Assembly: GCA_021795795.1 (NCBI GenBank)
Contig: JAJYPA010000027.1
Span: 1-35,450, forward strand
Direction of reading: 5' to 3'
Length of the DNA stretch: 35,450 nt
DNA from: Pseudomonadota bacterium
GTDB lineage: Bacteria; Pseudomonadota; Gammaproteobacteria; Halothiobacillales; Halothiobacillaceae
Part shown: positions 21,036 to 30,297 of the stretch, piece by piece
Position numbering within the stretch: position 1 is the first letter of the stretch
Layout: each line of letters starts with the position of its first letter
Position numbers and translations under genes: made by a program
Notes under the pieces: generated by a model
Database searches by the model: none
What the model was told of the DNA's origin: nothing
What the model saw: only the letters and a program-made list of their open reading frames with translations

Positions 21036-21503
21036 TCAATCCTCGTCCGGCATCATGATGGTGATGACCGGCTCGCCCTGGTCGCCGGGGCCGACTGCCA
21101 GCTTGAAATCGTAATTCCTTTGCCGTCTTGCGCCTGCGATGATCACCCTGAACATGACGGTCGATTCGTCGATCTGGCGCTTCACTACTTTTGACATCCA
21201 GAGCATGTCATGCACGATTCCGGCATAGTCGTTGCAGTAGTTCGGGTTCCTGACTGCCCTGTCGATGATATCGAATACCGCAGCCGTGCAGGCAATTGGG
21301 AATTTATAGTGCTGGCGACAAACGCTGGCTACGTCGTCGCGGGTTGAAAAGAAGCCCATGAGGTCTACCAGAACCCCGTATTCGATTGCCTGGGCGCGGG
21401 TGTAGGTGCTGATTGCTTCGCCGAAAAGTTCTTGCATGGTGCTGTCCTCCGTTGGTTTCATGATATTGGCGTATTGATCGATCAGGGATGGGTGTCCGTA
21501 CAT
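21036..21503 (-). CDS. DUF6573-like plasmid accessory protein
   Basis: Protein of 155 residues behind AAAGGAAATCATC. The segment STYTRAQAIEYGVLVDLMGF followed by FPIACTAAVFDIIDRAV resembles proteins annotated DUF6573 that are common in plasmids and integrative elements. The C-terminal half has a beta-rich KLAVGPGDQGEPVITIMMP ending. There is no catalytic motif and no membrane segment. It lies in a minus-strand group with the next gene, whose stop is 45 nt upstream of this start. Function unknown. Confidence 0.65.
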   Translation of the reverse strand: MYGHPSLIDQYANIMKPTEDSTMQELFGEAISTYTRAQAIEYGVLVDLMGFFSTRDDVASVCRQHYKFPIACTAAVFDIIDRAVRNPNYCNDYAGIVHDMLWMSKVVKRQIDESTVMFRVIIAGARRQRNYDFKLAVGPGDQGEPVITIMMPDED

Positions 21504-21547
21504 GATGATTTCCTTTCAGGTAGGGCAGACTTCCCCGCCCTGGCGGG

Positions 21548-21973
21548 TCAATTTATCACCGTGACACATTGAAACGGTGCGCCCATGACTGCGGGGCCGC
21601 CCGTCGATCTACGGTTATGAATTTCCAGATGGCATGGGATCCAGCCTGTTGACTTTCCGACGTTGAAGCGCCTCTTCTCACCCCAATGATCAACTACTTC
21701 GATACGCCTTCCCTCGAGGCCAACGAGCTGATGGGTAAGCTCACAGGTCAATCTGCGCCCGGTCTTGTGATATTCGGCCTTGGCTGTATCGACGGCTTTC
21801 CGATATTGATCGTAAGCCGCTTCGGTTCCGCGCTCCGTGGGCATAAGGTCAGGGCGTTCCATTTCCCGTGCGATGGCTTCCGTTTTGTTGAAGGCGTTAT
21901 CGAAGCCAAGGCAGGTGTAACCGTTACCGCATGCAATGATAAAAAGGTGCTGTTCCTGATTGATGCTGATCAT
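21548..21973 (-). CDS. Conserved hypothetical accessory protein
   Basis: Protein of 141 residues, start ATG 21973 behind GGGAG. The N-terminus HLFIIACGNGYTCLGFDNAF and a later AYDQYRKAVDTAKAEYHKTG suggest a compact soluble protein of a type often seen beside DUF6573-like genes in conjugative elements. I recognise the general pattern but can give no function. The C-terminal part (GWIPCHLEIHNRRSTGGPAV) has several His, Cys and Arg residues, not arranged as a known metal site. Confidence 0.6.
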   Translation of the reverse strand: MISINQEQHLFIIACGNGYTCLGFDNAFNKTEAIAREMERPDLMPTERGTEAAYDQYRKAVDTAKAEYHKTGRRLTCELTHQLVGLEGRRIEVVDHWGEKRRFNVGKSTGWIPCHLEIHNRRSTGGPAVMGAPFQCVTVIN

Positions 21974-22069
21974 GTCGTTTCTCCCGTCTGTTGTAAAAGT
22001 GATGCTCTCACCTGAACCTTCTTCGTCTTCCCCTGGGGGAACGGAAAGGGGGAAAGCCGACGCGGAGAA

Positions 22070-22097
22070 ATAAAAAGACGAGCGTTTTGCTCGTCTT
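22070..22097 (-). terminator. Terminator for minus-strand transcription
   Basis: A 9-bp perfect stem (AAGACGAGC at 22075-22083 with GCTCGTCTT at 22089-22097), 5-nt loop. On the minus strand the hairpin is followed by TTTTTA; on the plus strand the T-run is weaker. Confidence 0.75.
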
Positions 22098-22125
22098 TGA
22101 TTTGTTTGCCCGCATCAGTCCCCCT

Positions 22126-22353
22126 TCACTCCAGTTGAGGGGCGCTGATGCCAGGGCATTCAAAGACGTGTTGCTCGTTTGGTTCGAAGCGGATTGTCGG
22201 CGTGGGGTTGGCATTCTGGCTTCCCGAAAAAGCAAGCTGAATGACAGCCAAGTGCTGGCGTGAGGATTGCAGGGGAGCCGATCGCGTAGTGGCGCGAGAT
22301 TTGTCGCAGGTTTTGGCGGATTCCCACGCCCTGCCAGCTATGCCGGTTGCCAT
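22126..22353 (-). CDS. Possible 75-residue protein; rest of 22100-22464 without recognisable genes
   Basis: This frame starts at ATG 22353 and stops 29 bp before the minus-strand terminator, which is the main reason to list it. It has no good Shine-Dalgarno sequence and no recognised family (ends FECPGISAPQLE). A plus-strand frame (22241-22435) overlaps it and is no better. The region up to 22464 otherwise looks like decayed sequence next to a traF remnant. Confidence 0.25.
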   Translation of the reverse strand: MATGIAGRAWESAKTCDKSRATTRSAPLQSSRQHLAVIQLAFSGSQNANPTPTIRFEPNEQHVFECPGISAPQLE

Positions 22354-22464
22354 AGGTACTCAAGCTATTGAATTGGCATGGTATCTCAAGTTTTTTGGTA
22401 GGCATGGTGGCATGATGACGAGATCGCTGGGGTGAGATCCCAAACGCTACCGATTTTCCTCAAC

Positions 22465-22636
22465 GAATCCGGTTTTTCATGCGAATGATGTGGCGGCGTG
22501 ATGGCAATGGAATCCGGAGTGACAGTCAACGGTGTATTGCTGCGGATAGTCGCCCCTGCGTCATGCGCGATCTGATCTATCGATCGCTTTGCCGGTGCTG
22601 TGGGGCACGTTCAGGTTTGGGCCGGACCAGTATGGG
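22465..22636 (+). pseudogene. Degenerate second copy of traF (C-terminal half)
   Basis: The DNA aligns with traF 18297-18480: TCATGCGCGATC, CGATCGCTTTGCCGGTGCTG and TTCAGG.TTGGGCCGG.CCAGTATTGG-like stretches are shared in the same order. The copy has several small indels, the catalytic Lys codon region is altered (TTTTTCATG instead of TTTTTCAAG), and no long frame remains. It is about 4 kb downstream of the intact gene and only about 30 bp from metR. Confidence 0.8.
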
Positions 22637-22667
22637 GATCGCCTCAGAAAACGGAAAATAAAGCACG

Positions 22668-23600
22668 TTAAGCCAAGATGGACTGGTTTGCAGGTTGCTG
22701 CCACTCCAAGGCTGTAGCCATCGGCATGCGTGCCAGATCAATGAAAGCGTTGAGGTAGTCAATACTGATGTCCACCTCGCGCGTGCCCAGAAAGATCTGC
22801 TTGGCGATGCCATTTGGCCCCAGGCGAACCGGGACGACGTCCATCTTGCCGCTGTACTCTTGCACCAGCCAGCGCGGCAATGCCGCCACCCCCCGTCCGC
22901 TGGCGACCATCTGTAGCATGATGTCGGTCGTCTCGATGACTTTATGGCGTTTGGGGCTGATGCCAGCGGGCAGGAGGAACTGGTTGTAAATGTCCAGCCG
23001 GTCGGTTTCCACCGGATAGGTGATCAGAACCTCGCCGCTCAATTGTTCCGGTTTGATATATGTTTCCGTTGCCAGCGCATGGTGGCGGCTGACCACCAGC
23101 ACCTGTTCATAATCGAACACCGGTTCGAATCGCAGACCCGGCTTGTACAAAGGGTCAGGCGTGACCAACAGGTCGATTTCATAACCGAACAAAGCGCCGA
23201 TACCCCCGAACTGAAATTTCTGCTTGACGTCCACATCCACGTCCGGCCATTGAGCCAGGTAGGGCGAAACAATCTTGAGCAGCCATTGATAGCAAGGATG
23301 GCACTCCATGCCGATGCGCAAGGTTCCACGCTCACCCTGGGCGTACTGACGCAAACGCTCCTCCGCATGATCCAGTTGAGGCAACAATCGGTTGGCGACC
23401 TCCAGCAGATAATGGCCAGCCTGAGTCAAACGAAGACTGCGCCCTTCGCGCAGCCAGATATCAATGCCGAGCGCATGTTCCAGCTTTTTCATCGTATGGC
23501 TCAAGGCTGACTGGGTCAGGCACAAAACTCCGGCAGCGGCTGTTAGGGAGCCGTGTCGATCAACCTCGCGAATGATGGCGAGATGAGCTCGTTCAAGCAT
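22668..23600 (-). CDS. metR: LysR-type regulator MetR
   Basis: Protein of 310 residues. The N-terminal winged HTH (HLAIIREVDRHGSLTAAAGV, LTQSALSHTMKKLEHALGI) and the effector domain starting RGTLRIGMECHPCYQWLLKI are characteristic of MetR, the homocysteine-responsive activator of methionine genes. It is transcribed away from metE across a 107-bp gap, the classical arrangement in which MetR controls metE and itself. Length and motifs are normal. Being intact beside a decayed traF copy, it marks the start of ordinary chromosomal-type sequence. Confidence 0.93.
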   Translation of the reverse strand: MLERAHLAIIREVDRHGSLTAAAGVLCLTQSALSHTMKKLEHALGIDIWLREGRSLRLTQAGHYLLEVANRLLPQLDHAEERLRQYAQGERGTLRIGMECHPCYQWLLKIVSPYLAQWPDVDVDVKQKFQFGGIGALFGYEIDLLVTPDPLYKPGLRFEPVFDYEQVLVVSRHHALATETYIKPEQLSGEVLITYPVETDRLDIYNQFLLPAGISPKRHKVIETTDIMLQMVASGRGVAALPRWLVQEYSGKMDVVPVRLGPNGIAKQIFLGTREVDISIDYLNAFIDLARMPMATALEWQQPANQSILA

Positions 23601-23630
23601 GGGTAATTATGAAAAAAATTAATTAATCGT

Positions 23631-23657
23631 TGAAATAATACCATTTTACTTCATGAA
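23631..23657. promoter_or_regulatory. Candidate MetR-binding region between metR and metE
   Basis: The AT-rich 107-bp gap holds TGAA (23631-23634) and a TTCATGAA palindrome (23650-23657), pieces of the MetR site pattern TGAA-N5-TTCA, but no perfect site. The CATAAT near 23669 may be the metE -10. Position supports regulation; the sequence match is weak. Confidence 0.35.
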
Positions 23658-23707
23658 ACTCCGTTCTTACAATGCTTCCATAATAATTATTTGGAGTCAA
23701 TGTTAAT

Positions 23708-26035
23708 ATGGTCACCACACATAACCTCGGTTTTCCTCGTATCGGAGCAAAGCGTGAGCTGAAATTCGCCCTCGAGTCTTACTGGAAAGGTCAATCTTCA
23801 CGTGATGAATTGAAGACGCTCGGTGCACAACTTCGCCAGCGCCATTGGCAAAACCAGTCCCACCACCTGGACTTGGTGCCAGTGGGCGATTTCGCCTTCT
23901 ACGATCAGGTGCTGGATATGAGCTTTACTCTGGGCAATTTGCCCGAGCGAGCGCGCGGCTTTCACGGCGATCTGCTGGACAACTACTTTCGCGTGGCGCG
24001 CGGCCGCTCGGCCTGGGAAGCTGACGAACATGCGGGCTGCTGCGACGGCATCTCCGCTGGCGAGATGACCAAATGGTTCGACACCAATTATCACTACATC
24101 GTCCCGGAGTTCACCGCCAATACCGAGTTCAAGCTGGATGCCTCCCGCCTACTGGATCAACTTGGGGAAGCCAGGGCGCAAGGCATTGAAGCCAAGCCCG
24201 TCATTATCGGTCCGGTCACTTATTTGTGGGTAGGCAAGGCCAAGGACGATTCCGACAGGCTGGCCTTGCTTGAGCGCTTGCTGCCCGTCTATTCTGAGCT
24301 GCTGGATCAGCTGGCTGCACAGGGTGTGGAGTGGGTGCAGATCGATGAGCCTGCTCTTGTCACCGAGTTAAGCGCCGATTGGAGGCATGCGTTCAACCTT
24401 GCATACCATCATCTCAAAATCAGCCGCGTCAAGTTGCTGCTGGCCACCTATTTCGGGCCGTTGCAGGAAAATCTATATCTTGCCAGTAATTTGCCAATTG
24501 CGGGGCTGCACGTTGATGCGATCAATGCGCGTGACGAGATCCCATCGCTCCTTAATCTTCTACCGTCGCATAAGGTGCTGTCGCTGGGGGTGATCAATGG
24601 CCGTAACATCTGGAAGACCGACCTCGGTGCTGTTCTGAATTGGCTGGAACCGATCGCAGAGAGGCTGGGTGATCGCCTGTGGATCGCGCCGTCCTGCTCG
24701 TTGCTGCATGTACCGGTAGACCTCGCCAGCGAGCAAAAGCTGGACGGCGAGATCAAGTCCTGGCTCGCTTACGCCTTGCAGAAGCTGGACGAGTTGAAGG
24801 TACTGGCCAAAGCCCTCAACCAGGGGCGCGCAGCAGTGGCTGCCGAACTATCCGCCAATCAGTCCGCCATTACCGCTCGCCGCACTTCGCCTCGCGTGAC
24901 CAACTCTGCAGTCAAGTCGGCCATTGCAAGCATTAACCCGGCGCTAGGCCAGCGCAAGAGCCCCTATCCAGTTCGCGCCAGGAAACAAGCCGCACTGTTG
25001 AATTTGCCGCTCTATCCGACTACGACCATCGGTTCCTTCCCACAGACAGCGGAAATCCGTCAGGCACGCAGCCAATTCAAAGCCGGAGAGTTGGAAGAGG
25101 CAGGTTACAAGGCTGCGATGAAAGCCGAGATCGAGCACAGCGTGCGCGAACAGGAAGCCCTTGGGCTGGATGTGCTGGTTCATGGAGAAGCCGAGCGCAA
25201 TGACATGGTCGAATACTTTGGTGAGCAACTCGATGGTTACGCCTTCAGCCAATTCGGTTGGGTACAGTCCTACGGCTCACGCTGCGTCAAACCGCCCATC
25301 CTGTTTGGCGACATCAGCCGGCCGAAGGCGATGACCATCGAATGGATCAAGTATGCCCAGTCGCTGACTGATAAACCGATGAAGGGCATGTTGACCGGCC
25401 CGGTTACTATCTTGAACTGGTCTTTCGTGCGTGACGATCAGCCGCGTTCGGTGTCCTGCTACCAGTTGGCACTGGCGATTCGCGAGGAAGTGCTGGACCT
25501 GGAGAAGGCTGGTGTAAGGGTCATCCAGATCGACGAGGCCGCCCTGCGTGAAGGTTTGCCCCTGCGCAAATCGCTGTGGAAGCAATACTTGGGCTGGGCA
25601 GTTGAGTCCTTCCGCATTACCGCCAACGGGGTGCAGGATGAAACCCAGATCCATACCCACATGTGCTACTCGGAATTCAACGACATTATCGCCTCGATCG
25701 CCGATATGGATGCAGATGTCATCACGATCGAGACTGCTCGTTCCGATATGGAACTGCTTGATGCCTTCGACAACTTCAAATATCCGAACGAGATCGGTCC
25801 TGGCGTATATGACATCCACTCGCCTAACATCCCGACGCAGGAGCATATTGTTCGGCTGATGAAGAAGGCTGGCGAGCGCATTCCGGCCGAGCGCCTTTGG
25901 GTCAATCCGGACTGCGGCTTGAAGACGCGCCAATGGGCCGAAGTCATCCCGGCGCTGATCAACATGGTGGTGGCGGCCAGGATGCTGCGCACTTCGGCCT
26001 CAGCCAGACAATGTTCGCCGCGCGCATTGACCTGA
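23708..26035 (+). CDS. metE: Cobalamin-independent methionine synthase MetE
   Basis: Protein of 775 residues. It transfers the methyl group of 5-methyltetrahydropteroyl-triglutamate to homocysteine in the last step of methionine synthesis. The N-terminus [20 protein letters not shown] and the catalytic barrel motifs [30 protein letters not shown] (zinc His), [10 protein letters not shown] (zinc Cys) and [10 protein letters not shown] (second zinc Cys) are all present, as is [15 protein letters not shown]. The C-terminus runs a little past the usual end ([13 protein letters not shown]). It is divergent from metR and followed by glyA 70 bp downstream, linking methyl-folate use to one-carbon supply. 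Confidence 0.96.
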   Translation: MVTTHNLGFPRIGAKRELKFALESYWKGQSSRDELKTLGAQLRQRHWQNQSHHLDLVPVGDFAFYDQVLDMSFTLGNLPERARGFHGDLLDNYFRVARGRSAWEADEHAGCCDGISAGEMTKWFDTNYHYIVPEFTANTEFKLDASRLLDQLGEARAQGIEAKPVIIGPVTYLWVGKAKDDSDRLALLERLLPVYSELLDQLAAQGVEWVQIDEPALVTELSADWRHAFNLAYHHLKISRVKLLLATYFGPLQENLYLASNLPIAGLHVDAINARDEIPSLLNLLPSHKVLSLGVINGRNIWKTDLGAVLNWLEPIAERLGDRLWIAPSCSLLHVPVDLASEQKLDGEIKSWLAYALQKLDELKVLAKALNQGRAAVAAELSANQSAITARRTSPRVTNSAVKSAIASINPALGQRKSPYPVRARKQAALLNLPLYPTTTIGSFPQTAEIRQARSQFKAGELEEAGYKAAMKAEIEHSVREQEALGLDVLVHGEAERNDMVEYFGEQLDGYAFSQFGWVQSYGSRCVKPPILFGDISRPKAMTIEWIKYAQSLTDKPMKGMLTGPVTILNWSFVRDDQPRSVSCYQLALAIREEVLDLEKAGVRVIQIDEAALREGLPLRKSLWKQYLGWAVESFRITANGVQDETQIHTHMCYSEFNDIIASIADMDADVITIETARSDMELLDAFDNFKYPNEIGPGVYDIHSPNIPTQEHIVRLMKKAGERIPAERLWVNPDCGLKTRQWAEVIPALINMVVAARMLRTSASARQCSPRALT

Positions 26036-26105
26036 TGCATACGGCGTTTTCCATCAAGCTACCCCGAAGTCGTCTCTGGATTATTTTTGATATAGGAATT
26101 CCGCC

Positions 26106-27359
26106 ATGTTTGAACGCAGCCGCTACATGATCGAGCAGATTGACCCCGAGATCTTCGCCGCCATCCAGAAAGAAAATCAACGCCAGGAAGACCATATCGA
26201 ACTGATCGCATCGGAGAACTACACGTCACCGGCCGTAATGACCGCCCAAGGCTCACAATTAACCAACAAGTATGCCGAGGGCTATCCCGGTAAGCGCTAT
26301 TACGGCGGCTGCGAATACGTCGATATCGTCGAGCAGATCGCCATCGATCGCGTCAAGCAACTGTTCGGCGCTGAGGCCGCCAACGTGCAGCCCAACTCTG
26401 GCTCCCAAGCTAACCAGGGAGTGTTCTTCGCCGTGCTCAAGCCGGGCGACACCATCATGGGCATGAGCTTGGCCGAAGGCGGCCATCTGACACACGGGAT
26501 GGCGCTCAACATGAGCGGCAAGTGGTTCAACGCCGTCAGCTACGGGCTAAATGCCCAGGAAGATATTGATTACGAAGCCCTGGAAAATCTCGCCCAAGAG
26601 AAAAAGCCCAGGCTAATTATCGCCGGTGCCTCCGCCTTCGCGCTGCGCATTGACTTTGAGCGTATCGCCCGCGTTGCCAAATCTATCGGGGCCTACTTCA
26701 TGGTTGATATGGCTCACTACGCTGGTTTGATCGCCGCTGGTGTCTACCCTAACCCGGTGCCGCACGCCGATTTCGTCACTACCACCACCCACAAGAGCCT
26801 GCGAGGCCCCCGTGGTGGCGTGATCATGATGAAGGCCGAGCACGAGAAGGTCATCAATTCGGCTATTTTTCCCGGCCTCCAGGGGGGGCCGCTGATGCAT
26901 GTGATCGCTGGCAAGGCCGTAGCCTTCAAAGAAGCGCTGTCTCCCGAGTTCACAGCCTATCAGCAGCAGGTCGTACGAAACGCTGCTGTGCTGGCCGAAA
27001 CACTGATCGTGCGCGGATTGCGCATCGTCTCGGGACGTACTGAGAGCCACGTCATGCTAGTCGACCTGCGTGCCAAGAAGGTCACCGGTAAGGAAGCCGA
27101 GAGAATCCTCGGTGACGCGCACATTACGGTCAACAAGAACGCTATCCCCAATGATCCGGAGAAGCCCTTTGTCACCTCAGGTATCCGCCTAGGTTCGCCT
27201 GCCATGACCACGCGCGGCTTCAGGGAAGAGGAAGCGCGCAAAGTCGGTAATTTGATCGCCGACGTGATGGAGAATCCATACGACGAGGTCAATATTGGCT
27301 GTGTGCGAGAGCAGGTGGCAGCGCTGACAAAACGCTTTCCCGTCTACAGTTTATGGTGA
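26106..27359 (+). CDS. glyA: Serine hydroxymethyltransferase
   Basis: Protein of 417 residues, PLP-dependent; it converts serine and tetrahydrofolate to glycine and methylene-tetrahydrofolate. Motifs: [55 protein letters not shown], the PLP-binding Lys in [14 protein letters not shown] (Lys 230) and [20 protein letters not shown]. The substrate region reads [11 protein letters not shown] where most family members have QPHSG. Start ATG 26106 lies behind AGGAATTCCGCC. Placed after metE it may be a second, methionine-linked SHMT rather than the main copy; that is inference. Confidence 0.95.
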   Translation: MFERSRYMIEQIDPEIFAAIQKENQRQEDHIELIASENYTSPAVMTAQGSQLTNKYAEGYPGKRYYGGCEYVDIVEQIAIDRVKQLFGAEAANVQPNSGSQANQGVFFAVLKPGDTIMGMSLAEGGHLTHGMALNMSGKWFNAVSYGLNAQEDIDYEALENLAQEKKPRLIIAGASAFALRIDFERIARVAKSIGAYFMVDMAHYAGLIAAGVYPNPVPHADFVTTTTHKSLRGPRGGVIMMKAEHEKVINSAIFPGLQGGPLMHVIAGKAVAFKEALSPEFTAYQQQVVRNAAVLAETLIVRGLRIVSGRTESHVMLVDLRAKKVTGKEAERILGDAHITVNKNAIPNDPEKPFVTSGIRLGSPAMTTRGFREEEARKVGNLIADVMENPYDEVNIGCVREQVAALTKRFPVYSLW

Positions 27360-27528
27360 GAAAGGCAAGTACCATTAGCATGACCACGGTGGTGCCCATA
27401 GCGCCCGTCAGGGGTCCGGATGCTGAATGTCCATGGCGCTATCCTTGAACTTTGTGTAGCATAAGCTGCAGAGATTGTACATTTCCATGCTCAAACGCCA
27501 AAAAACCAGGGCGAGAGGCGCTCGTTGA

Positions 27529-30129
27529 TCAAGTTTTATGTTGTAACAGGTTGAGAATCTTATCGGCGGGCAAGGGCTTACTGAAAAAATAACCCTGCAT
27601 GGCATCACAACCTTGTGCGCGCAGGAAATCGAATTGCTCCTGGGTTTCGACGCCCTCGGCCACCACCTTTAGGCGTAGACTGCGGGCCATGGCGATAATG
27701 GCAGAGACGATTGCCGCATCGTCTTGGTCTGTCGTGATGTCCCTCACGAACGTCTTGTCGATCTTGATGATATCGATGGGTAGGCGCTTGATATAACTCA
27801 GGGAAGAGTAACCCGTGCCGAAATCGTCTATAGAAATGCGTATTCCTTTTGAGTTGAGCGCATGCAGGGTGTCGACCGCCGTTGTGAGGTTCTGCATTAG
27901 GATGCTTTCCGTGATTTCTAATTCCAGACAGGATGGATCAATTCGGGTTTCCTCAAGCACCCGATCGACGGTTTCAACCAGGCAATTGGCAATATCGCCT
28001 GAAGCTGACTTTCCGTCCATATCGACTGACGCTGCAATGTGTCTGAATTGACGTGCCGACAAGTTTACCGAGACCGACACAGGAAACCCTTCACGCTGCC
28101 ATTGCTTGATCTGCCTGCATGCCTCGAGCAGCACCCACTCGCCGATAGGAACGATCATGCCCGTTTCTTCCGCCAGGGAAATGAACTGATCGGGGGAAAT
28201 CATCCCGCTGGTCGGATGCATCCAGCGCAGTAGGGCTTCCAGCCCGATTATGGCGCCTGTTGCCAAATCGATCTTGGGCTGATAATGGAGAAGGAATTCG
28301 CCGCGCTCCAGCGCCTTGCGCAAGCTATTTTCTAGATTGAACTGCTCCGACAGGCTTTCCAGTTCGGAACGATAGAACTGGTATCCCAAGCCTAAGCCCT
28401 TGGCCTGATACATGGCCCTGTCGGCGTGTCGGATGAGATCGTCGGCTTCTGTAGCATCCAGTCGGTAAAAAGCGATGCCGGTGCTGGCGGAAATAAAGAA
28501 CTCGTGGTCTTCGATTTGGAAAGGTTGTGCAAGAACGTCCAGAATCTTTTTTGCGATGAGCAAGGCATCCTGCCTGTCGGTAAGACCATCGGAGGCGATT
28601 ACGAATTCGTCCCCGCCGAATCTGGCGAGGATGTCGTCCTTGCGGACACAACCGGAAAGGCGCTCAGTTACCATGATCAACAGCTTGTCGCCCATCGCGT
28701 GGCCGAATGTGTCGTTGATCTGCTTGAATCGGTTCAGGTCGATAAACAATACCGCCAAGTGGTGTCCATCCAGGGCTGTTTGATTCAATTTGGCAGCAAG
28801 ACGATCCCGAAAAAACTTTCGATTGGGAAGATTGGTCAATGGATCGTGATTGGCCAAGTGCATCAACTGATCTTCGAAATGTTTGCGCTCGGTCAGATCG
28901 CGCAATACATAGGTGATGAAGCGTCCTTCCGAACCTTCGAATACGCTGCTCGATCCTTCCACCATGACCGTCGTGCCATCCTGACGGCATGCCTGGGCTT
29001 CCCATAATGGCGTACGCCGCAATTCCCCGCTCAGTTGGCAGGCTGGCGGGTTTGGCAATATAGTCGATATCGGTCGTTTTATGGCTTGGTGGCGACGATA
29101 ACCGAACATACGTTCCGCAGCCCGGTTAAAATAGGCGATGTTTCCATCAAGACCAGTCATGATGATTCCGTCATGTGCTGTTTCGGCCAGATCCCTGAAA
29201 CGGCGTTCGGACTCAACTGCGGCGGCACGCAGTTTCTCTTCTTCGGTGACGTCTTCAACGATTAAAAGGAGTCGCGCTTCTTCTTCTTCTTCTTCCGCAA
29301 GCCGGATTCCAGTCAGGGTCACCCGTACGGGTTTACGCTCTCCGCTATGAACCGGCCCCATCATGAAAGAGAGGTTATGCTGTGCCACGCCAGTTGCTAG
29401 AACCTCGAGGAGCCTGCCGCGCAAGCCATCGGCGGTCAGGATATCCATCAGATATCGGTTCTGCACGGAATCCGATGTAAATCCAAACCGTTCCAAAAAT
29501 GCTTGGTTGGCAGACAAGACGGCAAGTTTGGAGGAAAGCACCAGCAATCCGTCAGGAATACTGGTAAACACTACCTCGGCATATTCTTTGAGTGACCGGA
29601 TGGTCTGCCTGTCCGCCTCGATATAGGTATCGATGGCCAGGCTCATGTCCAGCAGGACAATCTTGATCAGCGATAAGCAGGTAGGGATAAAAGCCTGATG
29701 AGTGTTTCCGAGTTGCTTCCAGATTTCCGGGATCAATCCGCACAGATATTTACTGTAAGCGCCAATATACCATTCCGGCAAGAGTCCGATACGCTGATGG
29801 GCAATGCCTACCCGAAGGCGATTATGGATGTATTCTTGATCGTAATTGCCTTCAGTCAAGCTGCTGAAGTAGGAGGACTGAGTTCGTTTCAGGTGGTCGA
29901 CGGAACGGACATCAGGAAGAAATCTACGAGTTTCATCGAACGCCAGGAGATGAGCATAGAAGGCGTCGACGAAATCCGGTTCCAATATTTGCAGCATCTC
30001 GTGCAGGTCCCGCAACCGACCTGCATCCTCGTCGGTAAATTCCAGAAAAGCTTTTCGGCGGGCGACATCCGCATCGTCGATGCCCAGCACCTGGATCACG
30101 GTTTCAACCGCTTGTGCCAAGGGCTTCAT
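27529..30129 (-). CDS. Globin-coupled PAS-GGDEF-EAL cyclic-di-GMP enzyme
   Basis: Protein of 866 residues. Residues about 25-175 form a protoglobin-type sensor with candidate haem-ligand His 111 in RVGIAHQRIGLLPEWYIGAY. PAS domains follow at about 180-295 and 305-415. The GGDEF domain is intact (RFGGDEF, 505-509) with the inhibitory RxxD site five residues before it (496-499). The EAL domain begins EALLRW (631) and keeps ITESILMQN, IDDFGTGYSSLSYIKRLP and KVVAEGVET. It should make and break cyclic-di-GMP in response to oxygen or another gas. Start ATG 30129 lies behind AAAGGG. A (CTTG)5 tract lies 50-70 bp upstream. Confidence 0.92.
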   Translation of the reverse strand: MKPLAQAVETVIQVLGIDDADVARRKAFLEFTDEDAGRLRDLHEMLQILEPDFVDAFYAHLLAFDETRRFLPDVRSVDHLKRTQSSYFSSLTEGNYDQEYIHNRLRVGIAHQRIGLLPEWYIGAYSKYLCGLIPEIWKQLGNTHQAFIPTCLSLIKIVLLDMSLAIDTYIEADRQTIRSLKEYAEVVFTSIPDGLLVLSSKLAVLSANQAFLERFGFTSDSVQNRYLMDILTADGLRGRLLEVLATGVAQHNLSFMMGPVHSGERKPVRVTLTGIRLAEEEEEEARLLLIVEDVTEEEKLRAAAVESERRFRDLAETAHDGIIMTGLDGNIAYFNRAAERMFGYRRHQAIKRPISTILPNPPACQLSGELRRTPLWEAQACRQDGTTVMVEGSSSVFEGSEGRFITYVLRDLTERKHFEDQLMHLANHDPLTNLPNRKFFRDRLAAKLNQTALDGHHLAVLFIDLNRFKQINDTFGHAMGDKLLIMVTERLSGCVRKDDILARFGGDEFVIASDGLTDRQDALLIAKKILDVLAQPFQIEDHEFFISASTGIAFYRLDATEADDLIRHADRAMYQAKGLGLGYQFYRSELESLSEQFNLENSLRKALERGEFLLHYQPKIDLATGAIIGLEALLRWMHPTSGMISPDQFISLAEETGMIVPIGEWVLLEACRQIKQWQREGFPVSVSVNLSARQFRHIAASVDMDGKSASGDIANCLVETVDRVLEETRIDPSCLELEITESILMQNLTTAVDTLHALNSKGIRISIDDFGTGYSSLSYIKRLPIDIIKIDKTFVRDITTDQDDAAIVSAIIAMARSLRLKVVAEGVETQEQFDFLRAQGCDAMQGYFFSKPLPADKILNLLQHKT

Positions 30130-30180
30130 ATTACCAGCCCTTTGCTGAATCCAGGCATGAGAAATGAATCCCGCGTCAGG

Positions 30181-30200
30181 CTTGCTTGCTTGCTTGCTTG
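30181..30200. repeat. Tetranucleotide tract (CTTG)5
   Basis: Five perfect tandem copies (CAAG on the coding strand of the downstream gene), 52-71 bp upstream of the GGDEF-EAL start codon. Slippage could change promoter or leader spacing. Confidence 0.9.
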
Positions 30201-30275
30201 CGCAACATTTTTTCCATTTCAGGCACTCTGCTTCTTATTGTTGATTCGCAAAATGACAATTTCAATACCTCACCC

Positions 30276-30297
30276 GAGCCCATTCTCTCATGGGCTC
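30276..30297 (-). terminator. Hairpin at the end of the sigma-54-like/GIY-YIG gene
   Basis: GAGCCCA (30276-30282), 8-nt loop, TGGGCTC (30291-30297), overlapping the stop codon. There is no T-run, so it may act in mRNA stability or factor-dependent termination rather than as an intrinsic terminator. Confidence 0.4.

Noticed and set aside
22241..22435. Plus-strand frame before the traF remnant
   Set aside because: No family, no ribosome-binding site and adjacent to degenerate sequence; kept only as a remark.
23601..23707. SAM or other methionine riboswitch upstream of metE
   Set aside because: The leader is short and AT-rich with no riboswitch-like helices; MetR control explains the layout.
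25277..25933. Minus-strand frames over metE
   Set aside because: metE is full length with all zinc ligands; the antisense frames have no domain support.
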